A stretch of DNA of 64,000 nucleotides from NCBI RefSeq assembly GCF_001611795.1, contig NZ_CP015098.1:4464001-4528000 (forward strand). Direction: 5' to 3'. Shown in pieces: positions 1-8,777 of this stretch (the stretch's first letter is position 1; every line of letters starts with the position of its first letter). A model generated the notes under the pieces. That model did no database searches. It saw only the letters and a program-made list of their open reading frames with translations, and was not told where the DNA came from. The stretch comes from Streptomyces qaidamensis. Its GTDB lineage: Bacteria > Actinomycetota > Actinomycetes > Streptomycetales > Streptomycetaceae. The position numbers and the translations under genes were made by a program.

Positions 1-656
1 CCGCCAAGGTGCGCTGGCAGATGAACGGCTTCAACCGCTCACCGGGCGCCACCTCCCATCCCATGACGGCCCGCAACCTGATGGGCCAGATCGACGGCAC
101 CCGCAACCCCAAGCCGAGCGAGGCCGACTTCGACCAGCGCATCTTCGTCCCCGAGAAGGGCGAACCGGCCTGGATGGCGAACGGCTCCTACGCCGTCGTA
201 CGCCGGATCCGCATGCTCCTCGACGACTGGGAGAAGCTCTCTGTCAGGGCGCAGGAGGACGTGATCGGGCGCCGCAAGTCCGACGGGGCGGCACTGTCCG
301 GGGGCACCGAGACGACCGCGATGGACCTGGAGAAAACGGACGCCAAGGGCAACCTGGTCGTCCCGATCAACGCCCACGCCCGCATCACCCGGCCCGACCA
401 GAACGGCGGCGCGGCGATGCTCCGCCGGCCGTTCTCCTTCCATGACGGCATCGACACCGACGGGGTCCCCGACGCGGGCCTGCTCTTCATCTGCTGGCAG
501 GCCGATCCGCTGCGCGGCTTCGTGCCGGTGCAGCGCAAACTCGACCGTGGCGACGCCCTGTCCACGTTCATCCGGCACGAGTCGAGCGGGCTGTTCGCCG
601 TGCCGGGCGGGGCCGCGGAGGGCGAGTACGTGGGACAGAAGTTGCTGGAGGGGTGA
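1..656 (+). CDS. DyP-type haem peroxidase, C-terminal part (5' truncated)
   Basis: Reading frame open from the window edge (first full codon at 3), so the N-terminus, where this family often has a Tat signal, is missing. Visible DyP features are the GxxDG motif with distal Asp (MGQIDGTRNP), the proximal haem-ligand His in NAHARI, and the distal Arg in MLRRPFSF. The ending GLFAVPGGAAEGEYVGQ is typical of the EfeB/deferrochelatase-peroxidase branch. Members oxidise dyes or phenolics with peroxide, or act in EfeUOB iron uptake; which applies here cannot be told without the upstream genes. It is followed by pheA in the same direction after a 62-nt gap. Confidence 0.9.
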   Translation, partial: AKVRWQMNGFNRSPGATSHPMTARNLMGQIDGTRNPKPSEADFDQRIFVPEKGEPAWMANGSYAVVRRIRMLLDDWEKLSVRAQEDVIGRRKSDGAALSGGTETTAMDLEKTDAKGNLVVPINAHARITRPDQNGGAAMLRRPFSFHDGIDTDGVPDAGLLFICWQADPLRGFVPVQRKLDRGDALSTFIRHESSGLFAVPGGAAEGEYVGQKLLEG

Positions 657-718
657 GAGTCGCGCTCTGTACGGGCTTGTGGGGGATAGCGCTTCCGCAA
701 GCCCATTAGGGTGAGGTC

Positions 719-1651
719 ATGCCAGCGAGCTATGCGTATCTCGGTCCCGAGGGCACCTTCACCGAAGTCGCCCTGCGCACGCTTCCCGAGGCCGCCACTC
801 GGGAACTCGTCCCGTACGTGTCCGTCCAGTCCGCGCTCGACGCGGTACGTGCCGGCGAGGCCGAGGCCGCGTTCGTGCCGATCGAGAACTCCGTCGAGGG
901 CGGCATCACCACCACCCTGGACGAGCTGGTCGCCGGCGCCCCGCTGATGATCTATCGCGAGGTGCTGCTGTCGATCACCTTCGCGCTGCTGGTCAGACCC
1001 GGCACGAAGCTGTCGGACATCAAGACCGTCTCCGCCCACCCGGCCGCGCAGCCGCAGGTCCGCAACTGGCTGAAGAAGCACCTGCCGGACGCGCACTGGG
1101 AGTCGGCCGCCTCGAACGCGGACGCCGCCCGCCTGGTCCAGGAGGGCCAGTACGACGCCGCCTTCGCGGGTGAGTTCGCCGCCGCCCGCTACGGCCTGGA
1201 GGCCCTGGAGACCGGGATCCACGACGCGGAGAACGCCCAGACGCGGTTCGTGCTGGTCGGCCGGCCCGCCCGGCCTGCGGCGCCGACCGGCGCGGACAAG
1301 ACCTCGATCGTGCTGTGGCAGCGCGACGACCACCCCGGCGGCCTGCGCGACCTGCTGGGCGAGTTCGCCACCCGCGGCATCAACCTGATGCTGCTCCAGT
1401 CCCGGCCCACCGGCGCGGGCATCGGCAACTACTGCTTCTGCATCGACGCCGAGGGCCACATCTCCGACCGCCGGGTGGCCGACGCCTTGATGGGCCTGAA
1501 GCGGATCTGCCTCCAGGTGCGCTACCTCGGCTCCTACCCGCGCGCGGACGTGCGTCCGGGGGATGTGCAGCGGCCGCGCCTGGGGACCTCCGACGACGAG
1601 TTCATGGCGGCGGCGGACTGGGTCGCACGGTGCCAGGACGGCCGCTTCTAG
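719..1651 (+). CDS. pheA: Prephenate dehydratase
   Basis: Monofunctional prephenate dehydratase, 310 aa, converting prephenate to phenylpyruvate in phenylalanine synthesis. The N-terminal catalytic domain starts AYLGPEGTFTE and includes the TRF catalytic motif (NAQTRFVLVG, Thr near residue 175). A C-terminal ACT domain (about 195-275) contains the SRP-type Phe-binding loop (LLQSRPTGAGIGNY), so feedback inhibition by Phe is expected. There is no fused chorismate mutase. The ATG at 719 follows a close GGTGAGG ribosome binding site. Confidence 0.96.
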   Translation: MPASYAYLGPEGTFTEVALRTLPEAATRELVPYVSVQSALDAVRAGEAEAAFVPIENSVEGGITTTLDELVAGAPLMIYREVLLSITFALLVRPGTKLSDIKTVSAHPAAQPQVRNWLKKHLPDAHWESAASNADAARLVQEGQYDAAFAGEFAAARYGLEALETGIHDAENAQTRFVLVGRPARPAAPTGADKTSIVLWQRDDHPGGLRDLLGEFATRGINLMLLQSRPTGAGIGNYCFCIDAEGHISDRRVADALMGLKRICLQVRYLGSYPRADVRPGDVQRPRLGTSDDEFMAAADWVARCQDGRF

Positions 1652-1675
1652 GCCGGTCGTACCTGCCGATTGTCG

Positions 1676-1988
1676 TTATCCACAGAAGTTTTCCACAGGT
1701 CCGCTTCTCGACCTGGGGACAAGTCGACAACGAAGCATGAGTCAGTCGATAAATCGCCCTACAGGCCCTTGATGGGCGCATCGTCGGGCAGGTCACCCTT
1801 CGTCCACCGTTTCCCCTTGCGTAACTCTTAGGGGTGACCCATTTCCACTCGAAAGTGAGGGTAGAGCGGGTTTGCGAGGGGAATTCTGAGGGGTGACCGG
1901 GCCTTCCGGAGTGATCAATTCCGAAGTCCACAGATCTTCCACACAGCCTGTGGATAACTTTGCGAGGGGTGTGGATCCCTGTGGACAA
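1676..1988. promoter_or_regulatory. DnaA-box cluster between pheA and serS
   Basis: This 519-bp intergenic region holds three perfect DnaA boxes: TTATCCACA at 1676-1684, its complement at 1949-1957, and the complement of TTGTCCACA at 1980-1988. Weaker matches are TTTTCCACA (1689-1697), TGGGGACAA (1714-1722), TCTTCCACA (1935-1943) and TGTGGATCC (1970-1978). The boxes fall in two groups with a spacer of about 230 bp. Such clusters titrate DnaA away from oriC. From memory, S. coelicolor has three such clusters (H69, H24, D78) named after cosmids, and this locus could correspond to D78. Confidence 0.8.
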
Positions 1989-2076
1989 CTCAAGCCCAAA
2001 TCCCGCTCCGCACAAGGGATTCACGTCAACACGATGCCCTGCGGATGCCTCGCGCCAGGGACGGTGGGCTGTTTTA

Positions 2077-2104
2077 TTGACACCGCACGCAATTCGCCTA
2101 TAAC
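2077..2104 (+). promoter_or_regulatory. Vegetative promoter for serS
   Basis: A perfect -35 TTGACA (2077-2082) is followed by a 16-bp spacer and a 5/6 match -10 TATAAC (2099-2104), typical of HrdB-type promoters. This predicts transcription starting near 2111, with a leader of about 60 nt before serS. A second -10-like TAGCCT at 2158-2163 would give a leaderless transcript starting at the serS GTG. Confidence 0.6.
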
Positions 2105-2170
2105 GGTATGTATGCCGCGCCGGTCATAGTGAGTCGTGGGCGGTGACCCCACACCGGTAGCCTTGGGCGC

Positions 2171-3448
2171 GTGATTGACCTTCGCCTGCTCCGTGAGGAC
2201 CCCGACCGTGTGCGCGCTTCGCAGCGCGCCCGTGGAGAGGACGTCGCCCTCGTCGACGCCCTCCTGTCTGCCGACGAGCGGCGCAGGTCGTCCGGCGTCC
2301 GCTTCGACGAGCTGCGCGCCGAGCAGAAGGCACTCGGCAAGCTCATCCCCAAGGCGGCCGGCGACGAGAAGGCCGAGCTGCTGAAGACGGCGGGCCGGCT
2401 CGCCTCCGACGTCAAGGCGGCCGACGCGGACCGCGACGCGGCCGCGACCGAGACCCAGGAGCTGCTCCAGAGGCTCGGCAACCTCGTCCACCCGGACGTG
2501 CCCGTGGGCGGCGAGGAGGACTTCGTCACGCTCGAGACGCACGGCACGATCCGCGACTTCACCGCCGAGGGCTTCGAGCCCAGGGACCACCTGGCGCTCG
2601 GCCAGATCCTCGGCGCGATCGACGTCGAGCGGGGCGCCAAGGTCTCCGGCTCACGCTTCTACTTCCTGACGGGCGTGGGCGCACTCCTGGAGCTGGCCCT
2701 GGTGAACGCGGCGATGGCGCAGGCCACCGCGGCTGGCTTCACCCCGATGCTGACCCCGGCGCTGGTGCGTCCCCAGTCCATGGCGGGCACGGGCTTCCTC
2801 GGCCAGGCCGCGCAGGACGTCTATCACCTCGCCGACGACGACCTCTACCTGGTCGGCACGTCCGAGGTGCCGCTCGCGGCGTACCACATGGACGAGATCC
2901 TCGACGCCGAACGCCTCCCCCTGCGCTACGCGGGCTTCTCGCCCTGCTTCCGCCGCGAGGCCGGCTCGCACGGCAAGGACACCCGGGGCATCTTCCGCGT
3001 GCACCAGTTCGACAAGGTCGAGATGTTCTCCTACGTCGCTCCCGAGGACTCGCAGGCCGAGCACCAGCGCCTGCTGGAGTGGGAGAAGCAGTGGCTGACC
3101 TCGCTGGAGCTGCCGTACCGCGTGATCGACGTGGCGAGCGCCGACCTCGGTGCCTCGGCCTCCCGCAAGTTCGACTGCGAGGCGTGGATCCCGACCCAGG
3201 GCAAGTACCGTGAGCTGACCTCGACCTCGGACTGCACCGAGTTCCAGTCCCGCCGCCTGTCGATCCGTGTCCGTGACGGCAAGCAGGTCAAGCCGCTGGC
3301 CACGCTCAACGGCACGCTGTGCGCCGTCCCGCGCACGATCGTGGCGATCCTGGAGAACCACCAGCAGGCCGACGGTTCGGTGCGGGTGCCCGAGGTGCTG
3401 CGTCCGTACCTGGGTGGCCGGGAGGTCCTGGAGCCGGTGGCCAAGTGA
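2171..3448 (+). CDS. serS: Seryl-tRNA synthetase
   Basis: Class II synthetase, 425 aa, charging tRNA-Ser. It begins MIDLRLLREDPDRVR, followed by the N-terminal antiparallel coiled-coil arm (about residues 30-105) that grips the long variable arm of tRNA-Ser. Motif 2 is visible as CFRREAGSHGKDTRGIFRVH and motif 3 as NGTLCAVPRTIVAILE. The GTG start has no good Shine-Dalgarno but a -10 box 7 nt upstream, so a leaderless mRNA is possible. The stop overlaps the start of the next gene (GTGA), implying translational coupling. A tRNA-Ser gene lies less than 1 kb downstream. Confidence 0.97.
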   Translation: MIDLRLLREDPDRVRASQRARGEDVALVDALLSADERRRSSGVRFDELRAEQKALGKLIPKAAGDEKAELLKTAGRLASDVKAADADRDAAATETQELLQRLGNLVHPDVPVGGEEDFVTLETHGTIRDFTAEGFEPRDHLALGQILGAIDVERGAKVSGSRFYFLTGVGALLELALVNAAMAQATAAGFTPMLTPALVRPQSMAGTGFLGQAAQDVYHLADDDLYLVGTSEVPLAAYHMDEILDAERLPLRYAGFSPCFRREAGSHGKDTRGIFRVHQFDKVEMFSYVAPEDSQAEHQRLLEWEKQWLTSLELPYRVIDVASADLGASASRKFDCEAWIPTQGKYRELTSTSDCTEFQSRRLSIRVRDGKQVKPLATLNGTLCAVPRTIVAILENHQQADGSVRVPEVLRPYLGGREVLEPVAK

Positions 3449-4263
3449 GCGACACGGCTTCCCCGGGCGCCTTCCCGTACCGGCTCGTCGCCACCGATCT
3501 CGACGGGACGCTGCTGCGCTCCGACGACACGGTGTCGCCACGCACCCGTGACGCGCTCGTCGCCGCCACGGCGGCGGGCGCCGCGCACATCGTCGTCACC
3601 GGCCGCGCCGTCCCGTGGACCCGGCACATCCTCGACGACCTCGGCTACCAGGGCCTGGCCGTCTGCGGCCAGGGCGCACAGGTCTACGACGCCGGCGCGC
3701 ACCGCCTGCTGACGTCGGTGACGCTGGACCGGCAGCTGGCCGGGGTCGCGCTGGCCAAGATCGAGGCGGAGGTCGGCCCGCTCCACCTGGCGGCGAGCCG
3801 CGACGGCCTGGATGGCGAGGTGCTGGTGGGTCCGGGCTACGCGGTCCAGGGCACCCTGCCCGCCACGCCCTTCACGGACGCGTCCGACCTGTGGACCGCG
3901 CCGCTGAACAAGCTGTACATCCAGCACCCGACGCTGACGGACGACGAGCTCTGCGAGGCGGCGACGCGCACCGCCGGCGGTTTCGTCACCGTGACGATGG
4001 CCGGCGCGGGCATCGTCGAACTCCTCCCTCTGGGTCTGTCCAAGGCGACGGGCCTGTCCCTGGCGGCCCGCCGGCTCGGGATCAAGGCGGCCGACACGAT
4101 CGCCTTCGGCGACATGCCCAACGACATACCGATGTTCGCCTGGGCCTCCTACGGCGTCGCCATGGCGGACGCCCATGAGGAACTGAAGGCGGTGGCCGAC
4201 GAGGTGACGTCCTCCCACGACGAGGACGGCATCGCGGTGGTGCTGGAGCGACTGCTGGGCTGA
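3445..4263 (+). CDS. HAD-superfamily (Cof-type) phosphatase
   Basis: 272 aa when started at the GTG overlapping the serS stop. HAD motif I is VATDLDGTLLRSDD (two catalytic Asp), the motif II Thr is in HIVVTGRAV, the motif III Lys is in GLSKATGLSLAARRLGI, and motif IV is AFGDMPNDIPMF. A C2-type cap sits between motifs II and III, as in Cof/YidA sugar-phosphate phosphatases; substrate unknown. Coupled to serS. A paralogue with the same architecture lies at 12324-13193. Confidence 0.9.
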   Translation: MSDTASPGAFPYRLVATDLDGTLLRSDDTVSPRTRDALVAATAAGAAHIVVTGRAVPWTRHILDDLGYQGLAVCGQGAQVYDAGAHRLLTSVTLDRQLAGVALAKIEAEVGPLHLAASRDGLDGEVLVGPGYAVQGTLPATPFTDASDLWTAPLNKLYIQHPTLTDDELCEAATRTAGGFVTVTMAGAGIVELLPLGLSKATGLSLAARRLGIKAADTIAFGDMPNDIPMFAWASYGVAMADAHEELKAVADEVTSSHDEDGIAVVLERLLG

Positions 4264-4322
4264 GCCTCGGGCCCTCCGGGCCGGGTGGTGAGGGCTCGAT
4301 GCTCAGGACTCGACGGTGCTCT

Positions 4323-4412
<90 letters not shown>

Positions 4413-4695
4413 GGGTGGGCGGCCCACGCGATGTGTGATTCGCGTGCTCGAAGCGGCCGCCCCGGGCAGCTCCCCGTGTGGGGCGGGTTCTACGGAGGGG
4501 TAGCGACTACTCCGGATCCCGCCGCGGGCTGCCCTGAAGGGAGCTGGACGTGCTGCCGTGCATGGACATCGTCCCGCTCCTCTCCCAGAACGTGGCGCCG
4601 GGCTTCCCGCCCGGCCGTGACGACGTCCACTCTGCCCGCCGGGCGAATGGGGCGCCACCGATTAAATCGGCGGTCGATCCGTGGTAGTGGTCCGG

Positions 4696-4995
4696 CTACT
4701 TCCTGCGCCATCTGCGCCGCCGGGCCTTGCTGAAGAACCAGCCCGCGGGCGGCTCGTCGGAGCGCCAGGGCTGCGGCTCCGGTTCCTCGCGCCGCCACTT
4801 GGCGGCGAGCATCCGGGCACGGGCGGACGGCTCGGAGGCCCCGGCGGAGCGTATGAAGTCCTCGTCCAGTACGACGCCGTCCAGGTCGTCCGGGGCTTCG
4901 CCCCGGGACCCGGACCCGGCCGGGGAACGGGCCCCGCTCCCCGGCTCGCCGGTGGACTGCCCACCGTCGTCGTACTGAGCCCTCTCGCCCGCCAT
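4696..4995 (-). CDS. Small conserved actinobacterial protein
   Basis: 99 aa, acidic and low complexity at the N-terminus, with a conserved-looking core (VVLDEDFIRSAGASEPSARA) and a strongly basic C-terminus rich in Arg and Trp (FFSKARRRRWRRK). I recall similar short proteins in other streptomycetes but no function. No membrane segment or catalytic motif. It reads away from the ABC operon in the same direction. The 283 bp between it and the tRNA gene contain nothing I can support beyond the presumed tRNA promoter. Confidence 0.65.
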   Translation of the reverse strand: MAGERAQYDDGGQSTGEPGSGARSPAGSGSRGEAPDDLDGVVLDEDFIRSAGASEPSARARMLAAKWRREEPEPQPWRSDEPPAGWFFSKARRRRWRRK

Positions 4996-5096
4996 CCCCG
5001 TCCTCCTAGCCGTCCAACTCCCGTGGCCCTGCCCCTACATCCCGTTCGCCCAGTGTGCCCGGACAGAGGTGAAACCCCCGTCAAGGCCGGGGCACG

Positions 5097-5816
5097 TCAC
5101 TCCTCGCCGGCGAGCGTCAGGGAGCGCAGCTTCTGTCCGGCGAACCAGGTGGCCAGCACCGTGACGGCCACCAGCAGCACCGTCGCCGTGGTCAGCCCCA
5201 CGTCCGAGGAGACCAGGTCCCCACCGGACACCTTCTGAGCCACCGCCAGCGACCACTGCTGGACGCTCAGCGTGCGCGCACCCGGCACCAGGGAGCCGAA
5301 CAGGGCCTCCCAGACCAGGGCGTAGACCAGCCCGAACACCACCGCGTGCCGGGAGACCGTGCCGAGCAGCAGGAACAGGGCCGCGTAGGCGATGGAGGCG
5401 ACCAGGGCCGCTACCGTGTAGGCGACGGCGACCTGCTGGCCGTTGCCGTTCAGGATGAATCCGGCGATGAGTGTCGGCACCGCGGAGAACACCATGGTCA
5501 CCGCGATCGCGACGATCAGCTTGGTGAAGATGATGGTCGGCCGCTTGATCGGCTTGGACAGCAGGTACACCACCGAGCCGTCGTCGATCTCCGGGCCGAT
5601 CGCGCCTGTTCCGGCGATGACGCCGATGATCGGCACCATCGTGGCGAGGGCGAGCCCGCCCAGCAGGTCGGACGCCGTCTGGTCGTCCGCCCCGGCCAGG
5701 CCGCGCACCGCCACGGCGATCACGATCAGCAGCAGGGGCAGAGCGCCCAGGATGAGGGCCCGGCGCCGGCCGAGCAGGGCCCGGTAAGTGAGCCGGGCGA
5801 CTGTGGGGTCGTACAT
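5097..5816 (-). CDS. ABC transporter permease (ABC-2 type)
   Basis: 239 aa with about six hydrophobic segments, the first right after a basic start (YRALLGRRRALILGALPLLL). It resembles integral membrane subunits of ABC-2 exporters. Last gene of the four-gene leftward operon, 9 nt after the ATPase gene at 5826-6737, so it probably pairs with it. Substrate unknown; drug export or membrane-associated peptide or lipid movement are possible. Confidence 0.85.
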   Translation of the reverse strand: MYDPTVARLTYRALLGRRRALILGALPLLLIVIAVAVRGLAGADDQTASDLLGGLALATMVPIIGVIAGTGAIGPEIDDGSVVYLLSKPIKRPTIIFTKLIVAIAVTMVFSAVPTLIAGFILNGNGQQVAVAYTVAALVASIAYAALFLLLGTVSRHAVVFGLVYALVWEALFGSLVPGARTLSVQQWSLAVAQKVSGGDLVSSDVGLTTATVLLVAVTVLATWFAGQKLRSLTLAGEE

Positions 5817-5825
5817 CAGGGCCTC

Positions 5826-6737
5826 CTACGCCGCGACCAGGTACGAGAACACGGACTCGAGGGACTCGTCGGACGGCGAGACCGTGATCAGCCGGATGCC
5901 GTGGTCCCTGGCGACCTTCGGCAGAAGGGCCGTGAAGCGGCCGAAGTCGACGGCCTGGATGCGCAGCGCGCCCTCGGCGACGTCGACCTCGATGCCGGCC
6001 GTCGACGGGTCGGCGATCAGCGCGGCCGCGAGGGCACGGTCGTCGCTGGAGCGCACCAGGTAGCGGTGCGGCCGGTCGGTCATCAGGCGGCGGATCTTGC
6101 GGAAGTCCCCGCTGGCGGCGTGCCGGCCGGCGACGACGACCTCGATGTGCCAGGCGAGTTGCTCGACCTCTTCGAGGATGTGGGACGAGAACAACACCGT
6201 GCGGCCCTCGTCACCCATGCGGCGCAGCAGGTCCATCAGCTGCATGCGCTGGCGCGGGTCCATGCCGTTGAACGGTTCGTCCAGCAGGAGCAGTGAGGGG
6301 TCGTGGACGAGGGCGCTGGCCATCTTCACGCGCTGGCGCATGCCCTTGGAGTACGTCTGGATCTTGCGGTCTTGGGCGTACTCCATCTCGACCGTGGCGA
6401 GCGCCTTCTGGGCCGCCCTGGCGCCGAGGCCGTGCAGCTCGGCGTTGGCCAGGACGAACTCCTTGCCGGTGAGGAAGTCGTACATCGCCTCCCGCTCGGG
6501 GACGACACCGATGTGCTTGTAGATCTGCTCGTTGCGCCACACGGCCTGGCCGTCGAGGGTGACGGTGCCGGTGGAGGGGGCCAGGAAGCCGCCCATCATG
6601 TTGATGAGGGTGGACTTTCCGGCGCCGTTGGGGCCGAGCAGGCCGGTGACGCCGGGGCCGATGGTCATGGTGATGTCGTTGACGGCGACCACGTTGCCGA
6701 ACCAGCGGGAGACGTGGTCGATGTTGAGCGTGGTCAC
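5826..6737 (-). CDS. ABC transporter ATP-binding protein
   Basis: 303 aa, GTG start overlapping the end of the upstream permease (4 nt). Walker A is GPNGAGKSTL, the signature region is TYSKGMRQRVKMA (divergent from LSGGQ, as in ABC-2 exporter ATPases), Walker B is LLLLDEPFNGMD, and the switch His is in FSSHILEEVEQ. An approximately 80-residue C-terminal extension follows the nucleotide-binding domain. It probably serves the permeases on either side. Confidence 0.93.
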   Translation of the reverse strand: MTTLNIDHVSRWFGNVVAVNDITMTIGPGVTGLLGPNGAGKSTLINMMGGFLAPSTGTVTLDGQAVWRNEQIYKHIGVVPEREAMYDFLTGKEFVLANAELHGLGARAAQKALATVEMEYAQDRKIQTYSKGMRQRVKMASALVHDPSLLLLDEPFNGMDPRQRMQLMDLLRRMGDEGRTVLFSSHILEEVEQLAWHIEVVVAGRHAASGDFRKIRRLMTDRPHRYLVRSSDDRALAAALIADPSTAGIEVDVAEGALRIQAVDFGRFTALLPKVARDHGIRLITVSPSDESLESVFSYLVAA

Positions 6738-7651
6738 AGTCCCACCTTCTTGTAGCGGCGCATCAGGAGGCCGTAGCTCGCCGCGATGAGGCCCAGGGCG
6801 ACGACGACGTAGACGACGCCCTCGCCGGTGCTCGGGCCCACCCCGCTGGGGGAGGCGGATGTCGCGCCCAGGAACGCGGACTGCACACCGTCGACGATCG
6901 TGATCGGCGAGAACAGCCCGATCCACGGCACGGCATCGCCGCTGCCCTGGGCGTCGGCGATGGCCTGGAGTGTGGAGACCGCGCCATAGGTGATGGTCAG
7001 CACGGCGATCACGGCCGCGATGCCGAATCCGCGGCGCGGCGTGAAGGACGCGATGACCAGGCCGATTCCGGCGAAGAGCAGTGAGAGCAGTGCCACGGAG
7101 ACCAGTCCCTGTGCGAATCCCTTGGTCTGGTCGGCGAAGTCCAGCTTGGCCAGCAGCGCGCCCACGTAGAGCACGAGCAGGGGAGCGGCCGTGAGGACGA
7201 ACAGCGCCGAGGCCAGCGCGGCGAACTTGGCGCGGACGTAGTCGGCGGTCTCGATGGGCCGCGAGAAGTACAGCGGAACGGTCTTGAAGCGCAGGTCGCG
7301 CGAGACGGACTGGGGTGCCTGCGAGGCGACGTACAGGCTGATGACCGCCTGCATGATGACGGCGTACCGCGTGTAGTCCACGGGCAGGGCGTTGGCCTTG
7401 GTGGCGACCGCGACGGCGACCATGATGGCCGCGGGCACGCACATCACCACGAAGAGCAGCATCGGCAGCACCTTGGACTTCACCGAACGGCCGAGGCCGT
7501 AGGAGCCGCGCAGGGACTGCGAGTACAGCGAGCGGCGGGCGTAGGCGCGGCCGAGGCGCGGGCCGTCGTAGCTGCGGTAGCCGATGTTGTGGATGCGGGT
7601 CTGGTCGCCCGGGGCCGGGGCGGATGTCCCCGTGGAGTGCTCAACCGCCAT
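6734..7651 (-). CDS. ABC transporter permease (ABC-2 type)
   Basis: 305 aa. A cytoplasmic N-terminal tail (RIHNIGYRSYDGPRLG, the IHDIGYRxYxG-type motif common in actinobacterial ABC-2 permeases) precedes about six membrane segments. It overlaps the upstream ATPase by 11 nt and the downstream ATPase by 4 nt, so expression is coupled. It could pair with either ATPase; the operon may encode two exporters or one heteromeric exporter. Confidence 0.87.
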   Translation of the reverse strand: MAVEHSTGTSAPAPGDQTRIHNIGYRSYDGPRLGRAYARRSLYSQSLRGSYGLGRSVKSKVLPMLLFVVMCVPAAIMVAVAVATKANALPVDYTRYAVIMQAVISLYVASQAPQSVSRDLRFKTVPLYFSRPIETADYVRAKFAALASALFVLTAAPLLVLYVGALLAKLDFADQTKGFAQGLVSVALLSLLFAGIGLVIASFTPRRGFGIAAVIAVLTITYGAVSTLQAIADAQGSGDAVPWIGLFSPITIVDGVQSAFLGATSASPSGVGPSTGEGVVYVVVALGLIAASYGLLMRRYKKVGL

Positions 7652-8615
7652 GGCCGACCGCCTCCTTCCGCTGCTCGCGTTCGTCGCTGCTGGTGAAGAC
7701 CTCGGAGATGTGGTGCCGGCGCTGCTCCATGCGCACCAGGCCGAGTCCGAGGTCCGCGATCACGTCCCGGACCAGGTCGTATGTCTCCTCGCCCTGCGCG
7801 GTGAGCAGCAGGACGTGGCCGGCGCCCGGCAGGCCGCTGCCGTCCTCGACGGTCACTCCGCGTGCGTGCAGCGCCTCACGGACCGCGCGGGTGCCGTCCG
7901 GGTGCTCGTCGGAGTCGGTGACCTCGATCGCGAGGGTCGTGGTGGTCTGCGTGAAGTCCGTGGTGGAGCTGGAGCGCAGAAGCTTGCCGCCGTCGACGAC
8001 CACGACGTGGTCGCAGGTGCGCTCCAGTTCGCCGAGGAGGTGGGAGGTGACCAGGACCGAGATGCCGAAGTCGGTGTGGATGCGGCGGATCAGGCCGAGC
8101 ATCTCGTCACGGCCGACCGGGTCGAGGCCGTTGGTCGGCTCGTCCAGGAAGACCAGCTGCGGGTCGTGGACGAGGGCCTGCGCGAGTTTGACGCGCTGTT
8201 TCATGCCGGTCGAGTAGCCGCCGATGGGGCGGTAGCGCTCCTCGTACAGACCGACGTGGCGCAGGGTGTCGGCGGTGCGTTCACGCGCGGCGGTGGGCGG
8301 CAGGCCGGACATGCGCGCCATGTGGACGACGAACTCGGTGGCCGAGACGTCCGGCGGCAGGCAGTCGTGCTCGGGCATGTAGCCGACCCGCTCGCGGATG
8401 GCGGCGCCTTTGGTGGCGACGTCGAGACCGAGCACTTCGGCGCGGCCCTCGGTGGCGGGGGACAGACCCAGCAGGATCTTGATCAGTGTGGACTTGCCGG
8501 CTCCGTTGGCCCCGACGAGTCCGGTCACACCGGGTCCGACGTCCACGGAGAGCCGGTCAAGCGCGGTCACCCGGGGGAACCGCTTGCTCAGGCTTTCGGT
8601 CGCGATCACAGTCAC
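7641..8615 (-). CDS. ABC transporter ATP-binding protein
   Basis: 324 aa, GTG start. First gene of the operon. Walker A GANGAGKSTLI, signature YSTGMKQRVKLAQAL, Walker B LVFLDEPTNGLD, switch His in VTSHLLGELE. A C-terminal domain of about 100 residues resembles its counterpart in the second ATPase. It faces the divergent fusion gene at 8778 across 162 bp, where both promoters must lie. Confidence 0.93.
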   Translation of the reverse strand: MTVIATESLSKRFPRVTALDRLSVDVGPGVTGLVGANGAGKSTLIKILLGLSPATEGRAEVLGLDVATKGAAIRERVGYMPEHDCLPPDVSATEFVVHMARMSGLPPTAARERTADTLRHVGLYEERYRPIGGYSTGMKQRVKLAQALVHDPQLVFLDEPTNGLDPVGRDEMLGLIRRIHTDFGISVLVTSHLLGELERTCDHVVVVDGGKLLRSSSTTDFTQTTTTLAIEVTDSDEHPDGTRAVREALHARGVTVEDGSGLPGAGHVLLLTAQGEETYDLVRDVIADLGLGLVRMEQRRHHISEVFTSSDEREQRKEAVGHGG

Positions 8616-8742
8616 CCTTAGAAGGTAGAGGTCGTGTGCGTGGCGGTCGTCACTCCGCAGAGCTGTCTTCGGATCAGCCCCAGGTATTACGGGCCCCTAG
8701 GGGAGCTGGTTCTCGAGGGTTACCACGACCGGGAATCTCCTA

Positions 8743-8771
8743 TTGACGAACTCTCTAACAACTGTCAGATT
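8743..8771 (+). promoter_or_regulatory. Promoter of the hydrolase/SDR fusion gene
   Basis: TTGACG (8743-8748), a 17-bp spacer, then CAGATT (8766-8771). The ATG at 8778 sits at the expected transcription start, so the mRNA may be leaderless. Confidence 0.5.
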
Positions 8772-8777
8772 CGCCGG

